From: Zoogloeaceae bacterium
GTDB taxonomy: Bacteria > Pseudomonadota > Gammaproteobacteria > Burkholderiales > Rhodocyclaceae
NCBI GenBank assembly: GCA_015657735.1
Contig: SSSX01000644.1
Coordinates: 1-9,431 of the forward strand
Length of the DNA: 9,431 bases
Direction of reading: 5' to 3'
The notes under the pieces were generated by a model. That model was not told where the DNA came from. It saw only the letters and a list, made by a program, of their open reading frames with translations, and searched no databases. A program made the translations under genes and the position numbers. Below, piece after piece: positions 1 to 5,888 of this stretch. The number at the start of each line of letters is the position of its first letter. The first letter of the stretch is position 1.

Positions 1-1410
1 ACCCTTTACCACGCCACCGGCGTCGGCAACGGCAAGGACCGCGGCGTCCACCACTTCGCCCGCGAGGGCCTGCTCAAGCGCATCGTCGGCGGCCACTTCG
101 GCGTCGGCGGGCCGGAGCTGATGCGCCTGATCATGGACAACAAGATCGAGGCCTACAACCTGCCGCAGGGCGTCCTGGTGCAACTGCCCAAGCAGATCGC
201 CGGACGGCGGCCGGGCTTTCTGTCCAAGGTCGGGCTGGAAACCTTTGTCGACCCGCGCCTCGAAGGCGCCAAGGTGAATGCCGCGGCGCTCGAGGATCTG
301 GTCGAGGTGGTGCATCTCGACGGCGAGGAATGGCTCTACTACCGCAACCCGAAGGTCGATGTGGCGCTGTTGCGCGGCTCGGTGGCCGACGAGAACGGCA
401 ACGTGTCGATGGCCCGCGAGGGCGTGCTGCTCGAATCGCTGTCCATCGCCCAGGCGGCGCGGGCCAGCGGCGGCATCGTGATCGTGCAGGTCGAGCACAT
501 CGTCAAGAACGGCACGCTGCACCCGAAGGACGTGAAGATTCCCGGCATCCTCGTCGATTACCTGGTCGTCGGCCGTCCGGAAAACCACCTGCAGACGATG
601 GGCACCTATTTCAACCCGGTCTACGCCGGCGACATCAAGGTGCCGACCCGTGCGATGCAGGCGCTGCCGCTGGACGAACGCAAGATCATCGCGCGTCGCG
701 CGGCGATGGAGCTCAAGCCCGGCGCGGTGGTGAACCTCGGCATCGGCATGCCCGAAGGCGTCGCCGCGGTGGCTGCCGAGGAGAAGATCGAGCACCTCAT
801 GGCGCTGACGCTGGAAACCGGCCCGATTGGCGGAGTGCCGGCCGCCGGACTCGATTTCGGCCATGCCTCGAATGCCGAGGCCATCGTCGAGCAGCCGGCC
901 CAGTTCGACTTCTACGACGGCGGCGGCATCGACGTGGCCTTCCTGGGGCTCGCCCAGACCGACGGCCACGGCAACGTCAACGTGAGCAAGTTCAGTGGCC
1001 GTCCGGTGGGCTGCGGCGGTTTCATCAACATCACCCAGAACGCCAAGAAGGTGGTGTTCTGCGGCACCTTCACCGCCGGCGGGCTGGAAGTGGCGGTGGC
1101 CGACGGGCGCCTGAAAATCGTCAAGGAAGGCCGGAGCCGCAAGTTCATCGAGCATGTCGAGCAGATCACCTTCAGCGGCCACTACGCCGCGGGCATCGGC
1201 CAGACGGTGCTGTACGTCACCGAGCGGGCGGTGTTCCGCCTCACCGCCGACGGCATGGAGCTGCTCGAAGTGGCGCCGGGCATCGACATCGAGCGCGACA
1301 TCGTGGCCCACATGGCCTTCCCGCCGCTCATGCGCGACGTGCAGCTGATGGACGCCGGCCTGTTCCAGGCCGACTGGGGCCGCCTCGCGGCGATGCTGCA
1401 GGCGCGCTGA
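1..1410 (+). CDS. Acyl-CoA:acetate/3-ketoacid CoA-transferase, YdiF/propionate-CoA-transferase type (5' partial)
   Basis: The reading frame is open from base 1 and ends with TGA at 1408-1410. The true start lies upstream, so the first ATG at 121 is internal. 469 residues are visible; family members have about 520-540, so roughly 50-80 N-terminal residues are missing. The protein fuses the alpha and beta halves of family I CoA-transferases. Visible marks: HATGVGNGK near the left edge, GGHFG and NKIEAYNLPQG in the alpha half, GIGMPEGVA opening the beta half, and LETGPIGGVPA, whose Glu (codon 814-816) aligns with the catalytic glutamate that forms the glutamyl-CoA intermediate. GCGGFINITQNAKK and the following FCGTFTAGG are also typical. 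Enzymes of this family move CoA between short-chain acyl-CoAs and free acids such as acetate; the substrate here cannot be read from sequence. The stop is one base before the thioesterase start, so the two genes are almost certainly co-transcribed. The family is clear, the substrate is not. Confidence 0.93.
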   Translation, partial: TLYHATGVGNGKDRGVHHFAREGLLKRIVGGHFGVGGPELMRLIMDNKIEAYNLPQGVLVQLPKQIAGRRPGFLSKVGLETFVDPRLEGAKVNAAALEDLVEVVHLDGEEWLYYRNPKVDVALLRGSVADENGNVSMAREGVLLESLSIAQAARASGGIVIVQVEHIVKNGTLHPKDVKIPGILVDYLVVGRPENHLQTMGTYFNPVYAGDIKVPTRAMQALPLDERKIIARRAAMELKPGAVVNLGIGMPEGVAAVAAEEKIEHLMALTLETGPIGGVPAAGLDFGHASNAEAIVEQPAQFDFYDGGGIDVAFLGLAQTDGHGNVNVSKFSGRPVGCGGFINITQNAKKVVFCGTFTAGGLEVAVADGRLKIVKEGRSRKFIEHVEQITFSGHYAAGIGQTVLYVTERAVFRLTADGMELLEVAPGIDIERDIVAHMAFPPLMRDVQLMDAGLFQADWGRLAAMLQAR

Positions 1411-1411
1411 C

Positions 1412-1852
1412 ATGGCGCCGTCCGACCCGCCGCCGCCGCGCCGGCACACGCTGCGCTACCGGATCGCCTTCGTCGATTGCGATCCGGCGCAGATCGTGCA
1501 TTTCTCCAACTACTTCCGCTGGTTCGACACCGCCAGCCGCGAGTTCTTCACCGCCTGCGGCGTACCGGGCTGGCGCGAGACCGAGCGCGACAGCGGCATC
1601 ATCGGCACCCCGCTCGTCGATGCGCAGGCGAGCTTCCGCAACCCGGCAACCTACGGCGAGGACATCGAGATCGAAAGCTGGGTCGAACGCTGGGGCCGCA
1701 CGAGTTTCGTGATGCGTCACGAAGCCCGGCGCGGCGCCACGCTGCTGGCCGAAGGGCGCGAGGTGCGCGTCTTCGCGGTGCGCCAGTCGGTCGATCCGCC
1801 GCGCATTCGCGCGGTGCCGGTGCCCGAGACGATCCGGACACTGTGTGCGTAG
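1412..1852 (+). CDS. 4-hydroxybenzoyl-CoA thioesterase-type hotdog acyl-CoA thioesterase
   Basis: 146 residues, the usual length for a single hotdog-fold thioesterase. The N-terminal block DCDPAQIVHFSNYFRWFD (residues 22-39) matches the active-site region of Pseudomonas 4-hydroxybenzoyl-CoA thioesterase. Asp24 aligns with the catalytic Asp17 of that enzyme. Further shared segments follow: ASREFF, GVPGWRET, GIIGTP with ASFRNPA, and RTSFVMRHE then REVRVFAV. It has no signal peptide or membrane segment, so it is cytoplasmic. It should hydrolyse an (aromatic) acyl-CoA to the free acid and CoA; the exact acyl group is inferred only from family resemblance. ATG 1412 begins one base after the TGA of the CoA-transferase, which suggests translational coupling; no independent strong Shine-Dalgarno is needed. 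A Pro-rich N-terminal extension (residues 5-9) precedes the fold. It is followed directly by an intrinsic terminator, so it is the last gene of the operon. It could also be a broader YbgC/FcbC-like housekeeping thioesterase. Confidence 0.9.
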   Translation: MAPSDPPPPRRHTLRYRIAFVDCDPAQIVHFSNYFRWFDTASREFFTACGVPGWRETERDSGIIGTPLVDAQASFRNPATYGEDIEIESWVERWGRTSFVMRHEARRGATLLAEGREVRVFAVRQSVDPPRIRAVPVPETIRTLCA

Positions 1853-1858
1853 CGCCGG

Positions 1859-1896
1859 AAAGGGCGCCGCCGTGGAACAGACGGCGGCGCCCTTTT
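1859..1896 (+). terminator. Intrinsic terminator of the CoA-transferase/thioesterase operon
   Basis: A perfect 14-bp inverted repeat: 1859-1872 (AAAGGGCGCCGCCG) pairs with 1882-1895, around a 9-nt loop whose ends (T1873, A1881) can add one more pair. The stem is very GC-rich and the + strand continues with TTTT (1893-1896). It starts seven bases after the thioesterase TAG. The U-tract is short, but the A-rich left flank makes the element weakly bidirectional. Confidence 0.85.
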
Positions 1897-1925
1897 CACA
1901 TCGGCGCTCCGGCTCCGCCCGATAC

Positions 1926-1963
1926 AAAAAAGAAAACCCGAGGGCGGGAACGCCACTCGGGTT
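1926..1963 (-). terminator. Intrinsic terminator on the minus strand, probable end of the meta-cleavage/oxidoreductase operon
   Basis: Arms 1935-1942 (AACCCGAG) and 1956-1963 (CTCGGGTT) pair. Inside them GGCG (1943-1946) pairs with CGCC (1951-1954), with A1955 bulged and a 4-nt GGAA loop on the + strand. Read on the minus strand, the stem is followed by TT-C-TTTTTT (1934 down to 1926), a good U-tract. The + strand side has no T-run. It is the first U-tract terminator met by leftward transcription from the oxidoreductase gene, about 255 bases past its stop codon. Confidence 0.75.
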
Positions 1964-2016
1964 AAATCCACACCAAAGGAGGAGGGTGGAGGAGACAACT
2001 GCAGAATAGCGCCGTG

Positions 2017-2035
2017 GATGGTGCGACGCAACATC
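2017..2035. promoter_or_regulatory. Near-perfect 19-bp palindrome, candidate activator (enhancer) site for the sigma-54 promoter
   Basis: GATGGTGCG-A-CGCAACATC: 9-bp arms around a central A (2026), with one mismatch (G2021 opposite A2031). The centre lies about 109 bp upstream of the predicted sigma-54 start (about 2135), where enhancer-binding activators usually bind. It does not match the NifA (TGT-N10-ACA) or XylR/DmpR-like enhancer consensus that I know, so the binding protein is unidentified. The symmetry is visible in the sequence; the role is inferred. Confidence 0.4.
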
Positions 2036-2065
2036 GATCTTGTATCCAGTTGTTAGGAATTTAAC

Positions 2066-2077
2066 GCGACTTGTCGC
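2066..2077. promoter_or_regulatory. Short inverted repeat GCGAC-TT-GTCGC upstream of the sigma-54 promoter
   Basis: Perfect 5-bp arms with a 2-nt spacer, centred about 63 bp upstream of the predicted sigma-54 transcription start. It could be a second protein site between the promoter and the 2017-2035 palindrome. In GC-rich DNA such a short dyad can arise by chance. Confidence 0.25.
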
Positions 2078-2108
2078 TGTCATCAAGTGCGGCGTGCATC
2101 TTCCATTT

Positions 2109-2124
2109 TGGCATGCTGTTTGCT
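2109..2124 (+). promoter_or_regulatory. Sigma-54 (RpoN) -24/-12 promoter
   Basis: TGGCATG (2109-2115), a 4-nt spacer, then TTGCT (2120-2124). It keeps the obligatory GG at -25/-24 and GC at -13/-12 with exactly 10 bp between them. It differs from the textbook TGGCACG-N4-TTGCW at one position (T for C at 2114). The stretch just upstream (2101-2109) is T-rich, which is common at such promoters. It points rightwards (+), with a predicted start near 2135. No gene on the + strand lies downstream; a strong terminator follows within about 30 bp. It lies in a gene-free region, which raises the chance that it is real. Confidence 0.6.
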
Positions 2125-2134
2125 TGGTCGTGGC

Positions 2135-2199
2135 TGTCGCTCCGGTGGTTAACGCCCCGCGGGCCCTGCACCATAGCTGGTGAGGGCCCGCGGGGTTTT
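2135..2199 (+). ncRNA. Candidate sigma-54-dependent small RNA (about 65 nt)
   Basis: Predicted from a sigma-54 promoter at 2109-2124 and a U-tract terminator ending at 2199. The RNA would have a 5' single-stranded part of about 20 nt (2135-2154, including CGCTCCGGTGGTTAAC) and a long terminator stem. No start codon with a useful reading frame lies inside it. It would be antisense to the 3' untranslated region of the leftward operon, ending 20 bases short of the oxidoreductase stop codon. It matches no sRNA family I recognise. The alternative is an orphan promoter left over from a rearrangement. Confidence 0.4.
2155..2199 (+). terminator. Strong + strand intrinsic terminator behind the sigma-54 promoter
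   Basis: Perfect 13-bp arms, 2155-2167 (CCCCGCGGGCCCT) and 2183-2195. The stem continues inside with CACCA (2069 is not part of it; arm 2169-2173) and TGGTG (2178-2182), after a single bulged G2168, to a TAGC loop. The + strand continues with TTTT (2196-2199). Read on the minus strand the stem is followed by CGTTAACC, without a U-tract, so its polarity is +. There is no + strand gene just upstream for it to serve, apart from the proposed short RNA. Confidence 0.75.
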
Positions 2200-2218
2200 G
2201 GTCAGGGTTGGAGGAGTC

Positions 2219-5200
2219 TCAGGCGGAGAGCTTGACGGCCTGGGGATTGCGGAAGGCGTGCAGACGGGTCTCGTGGAGCGCCCTGGCGGCGGCCACGTTC
2301 TTCTCCTTCACATGCCCGTAGCCACGGATCTCGTCGGGGACGCTGGCCAGCGCCACCGCGGCGGCATGGTTGGCCGTCGACAGCTTGGCGATGATCTCGT
2401 CGAGGGTCCGGATGTAATCCTCGATCGCCTGGCGCTCCTGATGACGCTCCTCGGTCTTGCCGAACACATCGAGCGCCGAACCGCGGTACTTCTTGAAGCC
2501 GGCCAGGAACTTGAAGGCCTTGAACATCCACGGCCCGAACTCCTTCTTCTGCAGATGCCCGGTCTGCGGATCGCGCTCGGCGAGCAGCGGCGGGGCCAGG
2601 TTGTACTTCACCGTGTAGCCGTTCTTGAACTGCGCATCGAGCTGCGCCAGGAACGCCGGATCGGTATGCAGACGGGCCACCTCGAACTCATCCTTGTACG
2701 CCATCAGCTTGTACAGATAGCGGGCCGCCGCCTCGGACAGCTGGCTGCCCGGCAACACCTTCTGCTCGGCCGCCACCACCCGCTTGATCACCTCGGCGTA
2801 ACGCTTGGCGTACGCCTCGTCCTGATAGTCGATCAGATCGGGCACGCGCACCTCCAGCAAACGGCGCACCTCGCCCTGGGCACCGACCGCCTCGACGATC
2901 GCCCGCGCCGCCGCGCCCAGCTGCGGCGCCTGCTGCAGCGTGACCACCGCCGCACCCTTCTGACGCGCGATCTCCGCCTCGACAAAGGCCCGGTCGACCA
3001 CCACCATGCGACCCCAGCGGAAGGCCGCCAGACTCTGCTCGACCCCGACCCCCGAATTGCGGATCGCCTGCTCGATCGACTCCGCCTTGAGCGGCAGCGT
3101 GCCCGCCTGGTACGCCACGCCGACCATGAAGTTGTTGGTCGCCATCGCATCGCCGAACAAGCCCTCGGCCATCGCCTGGCCGTCCAGGAACACGTTGTCG
3201 TCCTTGCGCGTCACGCGGTCGATGCCGGCCGTCAGATTGCCGGTGTTCGGGAAGAACACCTTGCGGTCGGACACCATCTGGCCGGTCGGCGTCTGGGTCG
3301 TCGACACCACCGCGATGGTGCGGTTGGGGCTGCACTTGTCCAGATTCTTCGGATCGGTCGCGTTCAGGATGTCGAAGCCCAGATACAGATCGGCGCGGCC
3401 GTCGGAGATCTTGTTCGCCCCCTGGAAGGGCAGATGGGTGATCTTGATGTCCGAGATCACCGCGCCGCCCTTTTGCGCCAGGCCGGTCTGATCCAGACCG
3501 ATCACATGCTTGCCCTCGAGGCGCGCCGCGTTGGCCAGCGTCGCCACCACGGTCACCGAACCGGTGCCGCCGATGCCCATCACGTGGATGCCGACCCCGA
3601 TGGTGTCGTCGATCTTGTTGGCCGGCTGGGGCAGCTCACGCTCGAGCGCCGGGATGCGACCCTTCTTTTTCTTCTTCGGCGCCCCGTCGCCAGCCGGCTC
3701 CGGGTTCGGCGTCACCGTCAGGAACGACGGACAGAAGCCCTTCACGCAGGAGAAATCCTTGTTGCACGAACTCTGGTGGATGCGCGTCTTGCGGCCGAAC
3801 TCGGTCTGCACCGGCTCCACGCTCATGCAGTTGGACTTCTCGCCGCAGTCGCCGCAGCCCTCGCAGACGCGCTCGTTGATGATCGTCACCTCGACCGGCT
3901 CCTCGGCCTTGCCGCGGCTTCGGGCCCGGCGCAGCTCGGCGGCGCACTCCTGGTCGTGCAGCAGCACCGTGGTGCCCGGCGTGGCGGCCAGATCCTGCTG
4001 GGCCTCGTCGAGCCGGTCGCGATGCCACACCTCGGTATGCCCCGGCAGGGTCACACCCGAGTACAGCGACAGATCGTCGGTGGTCACGATGACCTTCCGG
4101 ACGCCATTGGCGAGCAGGTCCGAGACCATGTCGACCACCGGATGGGCGCCCTGGATCGCCTGACCGCCGGTCATCGACGTGTGCGAGTTCCTGAGCAGCT
4201 TGAAGGTGATGTTGACCCCGGTCGAGGCCGCGTAGCGGATCGCCAGGCTGCCCGAGTGGGCGTAGGTGCCATCGCCCATGTTCTGGAAGATGTGCGGGGT
4301 GTCGGTGAAGGGGGCCATGCCGATCCACTGGGCGCCCTCGGCGCCCATGTGGGTGCCCATCACGACGTTCCGGTCCATCCACATGGCCATCGTGTGGCAG
4401 CCGATGCCGGCCGACACCACGCTGCCCTCGGGGGCGACGGTCGAACTGTTGTGCGGGCAGCCCGAGCAGAACCAGGCGGTGCGCCCGGCGGTGGGCAGCT
4501 TGACGCGCACATGGATCTCGTCGAGGCGCTTGAGCCAGGCCTCGGCCGACTCGATGCGCGTCTTGCGCGACAGGCGCTTGAGCAGCGCGCGGATGATCAC
4601 GTCCGACTCGAACTCGCCGTAGTGGGGCAGCAGCTCCTTGTCTTCCTCGTCGAACTTGCCGACGATGCGCGGCGCGTTGGCGCGCCCGTACAGCACCTGC
4701 TTGGCGAACATCTCGAGGAAGGGGCGCTTCTCCTCGATGACGAAGATCTCCTCGAGCCCCTCGGCGAACTCGCGCACGATGGTCGGCTCCATCGGGAACA
4801 GCATGCCCATCTTGAGCACGCGAATCCCGTAACGGCGCAGCGCCTCGGCATCGAGCCCCATCTCGAGGAAGGCCTGCATCAGATCGTTGTAGGTCTTGCC
4901 GGCGGTCATGATGCCCAGCCAGGCATCGGGGTTCTTGAAGACGACGTTGTTGAGGTTGTTCTCGCGGGCGTAGCGCTTGGCCACCTCGAGGCGCCGGGTG
5001 TAGAGCGACTGCTCCATCTCGAGGGCCTCGGCGCGCACGTTCATGCCCAGGTTCATGCGCGGGGTGAACAGCTGGCCGTCGAAGGTCAGATCGGGGGTGA
5101 CGAAGGTGAGGCGCGCCGGATCGACGTTGGCGGTGCCGGTGCCGTCGGCCACGTTGGTGACGATCTTCATGCCGACCCACAGCCCCGACAGGCGCGACAT

Positions 5201-5761
5201 GTTGTAGCCGTGCAGACCGAGGTCGAGGATCTCCTGGACGTTGCCCGGGTACAGCGAGGGCATGCCGACGTGGAACAGCATCGGCTCGGACTGGCTGGCG
5301 AGGGACGAGCTCTTGCAGCTCGGGTCGTCGCCGACGATGGCCAGCACGCCGCCGTTCTTGCCGATGCCGGTGTAGTTGGCATGCTTCAGGGCATCGCCCG
5401 AGCGGTCGACGCCGGGGGCCTTGCCGTACCACATGCCGGTGACGCCATCGAGCTTCTGGCGGCCGACGGTGTGCATCATCTGGGTGCCCCACACGGCGGT
5501 GGCGGCGAGGTCTTCGTTGAGGCCGTCGACGAAGTGGATGTGGTGGGCGAGCAGGGTCTTTTGCTGCTTGAGCAGGGCCGCATCGAGCATGCCGACCGGG
5601 GAGCCGCGGTAGCCGGAGACGAACATGCCGGTCTTGAGACCGCGGCGGGCGTCGGTGCGTACCTGGTCGAGGGTCAGGCGCACCAGCGCATCGATGCCGC
5701 CGGTATGGATTTCACCCGTCTCCTGGGTGAATTGGTTGGTGCTGTCCTGTTTGGATGACAT
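2219..5761 (-). CDS. Indolepyruvate:ferredoxin oxidoreductase, fused IorA-IorB type
   Basis: 1180 residues, the normal size of the fused proteobacterial enzyme. It oxidatively decarboxylates an aryl-2-oxoacid (indolepyruvate, phenylpyruvate) to the arylacetyl-CoA with CoA and ferredoxin. Order: PFOR-like N-terminal domain with SGYRGSPVGMLD (49-60); FCSGCPHN (431-438); thiamine-diphosphate site GDGTYAHSG (497-505) ending near LLRNS (522-526); an iron-sulfur domain with C633, C636, C639, C645 and C666, C672, C677; a Lys run (696-700) as linker; the gamma/IorB domain with GIGGTG (729-734) and GLDQTGLAQKGG (755-766); and a C-terminal DUF6537-like region. The start is ATG 5761, preceded by AGAGGA seven bases upstream; an in-frame ATG at 5953 is rejected because it would overlap dmpH. 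It is the last gene of the leftward operon, 127 bases after dmpH. Substrate is inferred from family; other 2-oxoacids are possible. Cofactor ligands look intact. Confidence 0.93.
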   Translation of the reverse strand: MSSKQDSTNQFTQETGEIHTGGIDALVRLTLDQVRTDARRGLKTGMFVSGYRGSPVGMLDAALLKQQKTLLAHHIHFVDGLNEDLAATAVWGTQMMHTVGRQKLDGVTGMWYGKAPGVDRSGDALKHANYTGIGKNGGVLAIVGDDPSCKSSSLASQSEPMLFHVGMPSLYPGNVQEILDLGLHGYNMSRLSGLWVGMKIVTNVADGTGTANVDPARLTFVTPDLTFDGQLFTPRMNLGMNVRAEALEMEQSLYTRRLEVAKRYARENNLNNVVFKNPDAWLGIMTAGKTYNDLMQAFLEMGLDAEALRRYGIRVLKMGMLFPMEPTIVREFAEGLEEIFVIEEKRPFLEMFAKQVLYGRANAPRIVGKFDEEDKELLPHYGEFESDVIIRALLKRLSRKTRIESAEAWLKRLDEIHVRVKLPTAGRTAWFCSGCPHNSSTVAPEGSVVSAGIGCHTMAMWMDRNVVMGTHMGAEGAQWIGMAPFTDTPHIFQNMGDGTYAHSGSLAIRYAASTGVNITFKLLRNSHTSMTGGQAIQGAHPVVDMVSDLLANGVRKVIVTTDDLSLYSGVTLPGHTEVWHRDRLDEAQQDLAATPGTTVLLHDQECAAELRRARSRGKAEEPVEVTIINERVCEGCGDCGEKSNCMSVEPVQTEFGRKTRIHQSSCNKDFSCVKGFCPSFLTVTPNPEPAGDGAPKKKKKGRIPALERELPQPANKIDDTIGVGIHVMGIGGTGSVTVVATLANAARLEGKHVIGLDQTGLAQKGGAVISDIKITHLPFQGANKISDGRADLYLGFDILNATDPKNLDKCSPNRTIAVVSTTQTPTGQMVSDRKVFFPNTGNLTAGIDRVTRKDDNVFLDGQAMAEGLFGDAMATNNFMVGVAYQAGTLPLKAESIEQAIRNSGVGVEQSLAAFRWGRMVVVDRAFVEAEIARQKGAAVVTLQQAPQLGAAARAIVEAVGAQGEVRRLLEVRVPDLIDYQDEAYAKRYAEVIKRVVAAEQKVLPGSQLSEAAARYLYKLMAYKDEFEVARLHTDPAFLAQLDAQFKNGYTVKYNLAPPLLAERDPQTGHLQKKEFGPWMFKAFKFLAGFKKYRGSALDVFGKTEERHQERQAIEDYIRTLDEIIAKLSTANHAAAVALASVPDEIRGYGHVKEKNVAAARALHETRLHAFRNPQAVKLSA

Positions 5762-5843
5762 TCTTATGTCCTCTGGTGGGTCGGCCCCGTGACGGGGCGG
5801 CGCGATCGCCGGCCGCGGCAAGGCGGACCGGAGTCTGAAGCGG

Positions 5844-5888
5844 GCGCAGCGCGGCGGCCGGCGGCAAGGGAGCCGGCCGCCGCTGCGC
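5844..5888 (-). promoter_or_regulatory. GC-rich intercistronic hairpin between dmpH and the oxidoreductase gene
   Basis: A perfect 12-bp repeat, 5851-5862 (GCGGCGGCCGGC) with 5872-5883, extended by GCGCA (5844-5848) with TGCGC (5884-5888) after a 2-nt bulge; the loop is 9 nt. It begins immediately after the dmpH TAA. No U-tract follows on either strand, so it is not a classical terminator. It could stabilise the upstream mRNA end, cause RNA processing or reduce read-through. A smaller hairpin, GCCCCG-TGA-CGGGGC (5784-5798), lies nearer the next start codon. Confidence 0.5.

Noticed and set aside
330..1712. A 460-codon + strand frame overlapping the CoA-transferase and thioesterase genes in another frame
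   Set aside because: Arg-rich, low-complexity translation. Both genes it overlaps are well-supported enzymes in their own frames.
1328..2086. A 252-codon minus-strand frame across the thioesterase and the intergenic terminators
   Set aside because: It crosses two strong hairpin terminators, has no family motif or convincing ribosome site, and is opposite a real gene.
2155..2195. The 13-bp hairpin as the terminator of the oxidoreductase gene
   Set aside because: On the minus strand the stem is followed by CGTTAACC, not by T. The T-run is on the + strand, so it was assigned to rightward transcription.
2180..5758. A 1192-codon open frame on the + strand opposite the oxidoreductase gene
   Set aside because: It mirrors the oxidoreductase gene. 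The translation is low-complexity (rich in Arg, Gly, His, Leu, Asp, Val) with no recognisable motif, as expected when a GC-rich gene avoids stops in the complementary frame.
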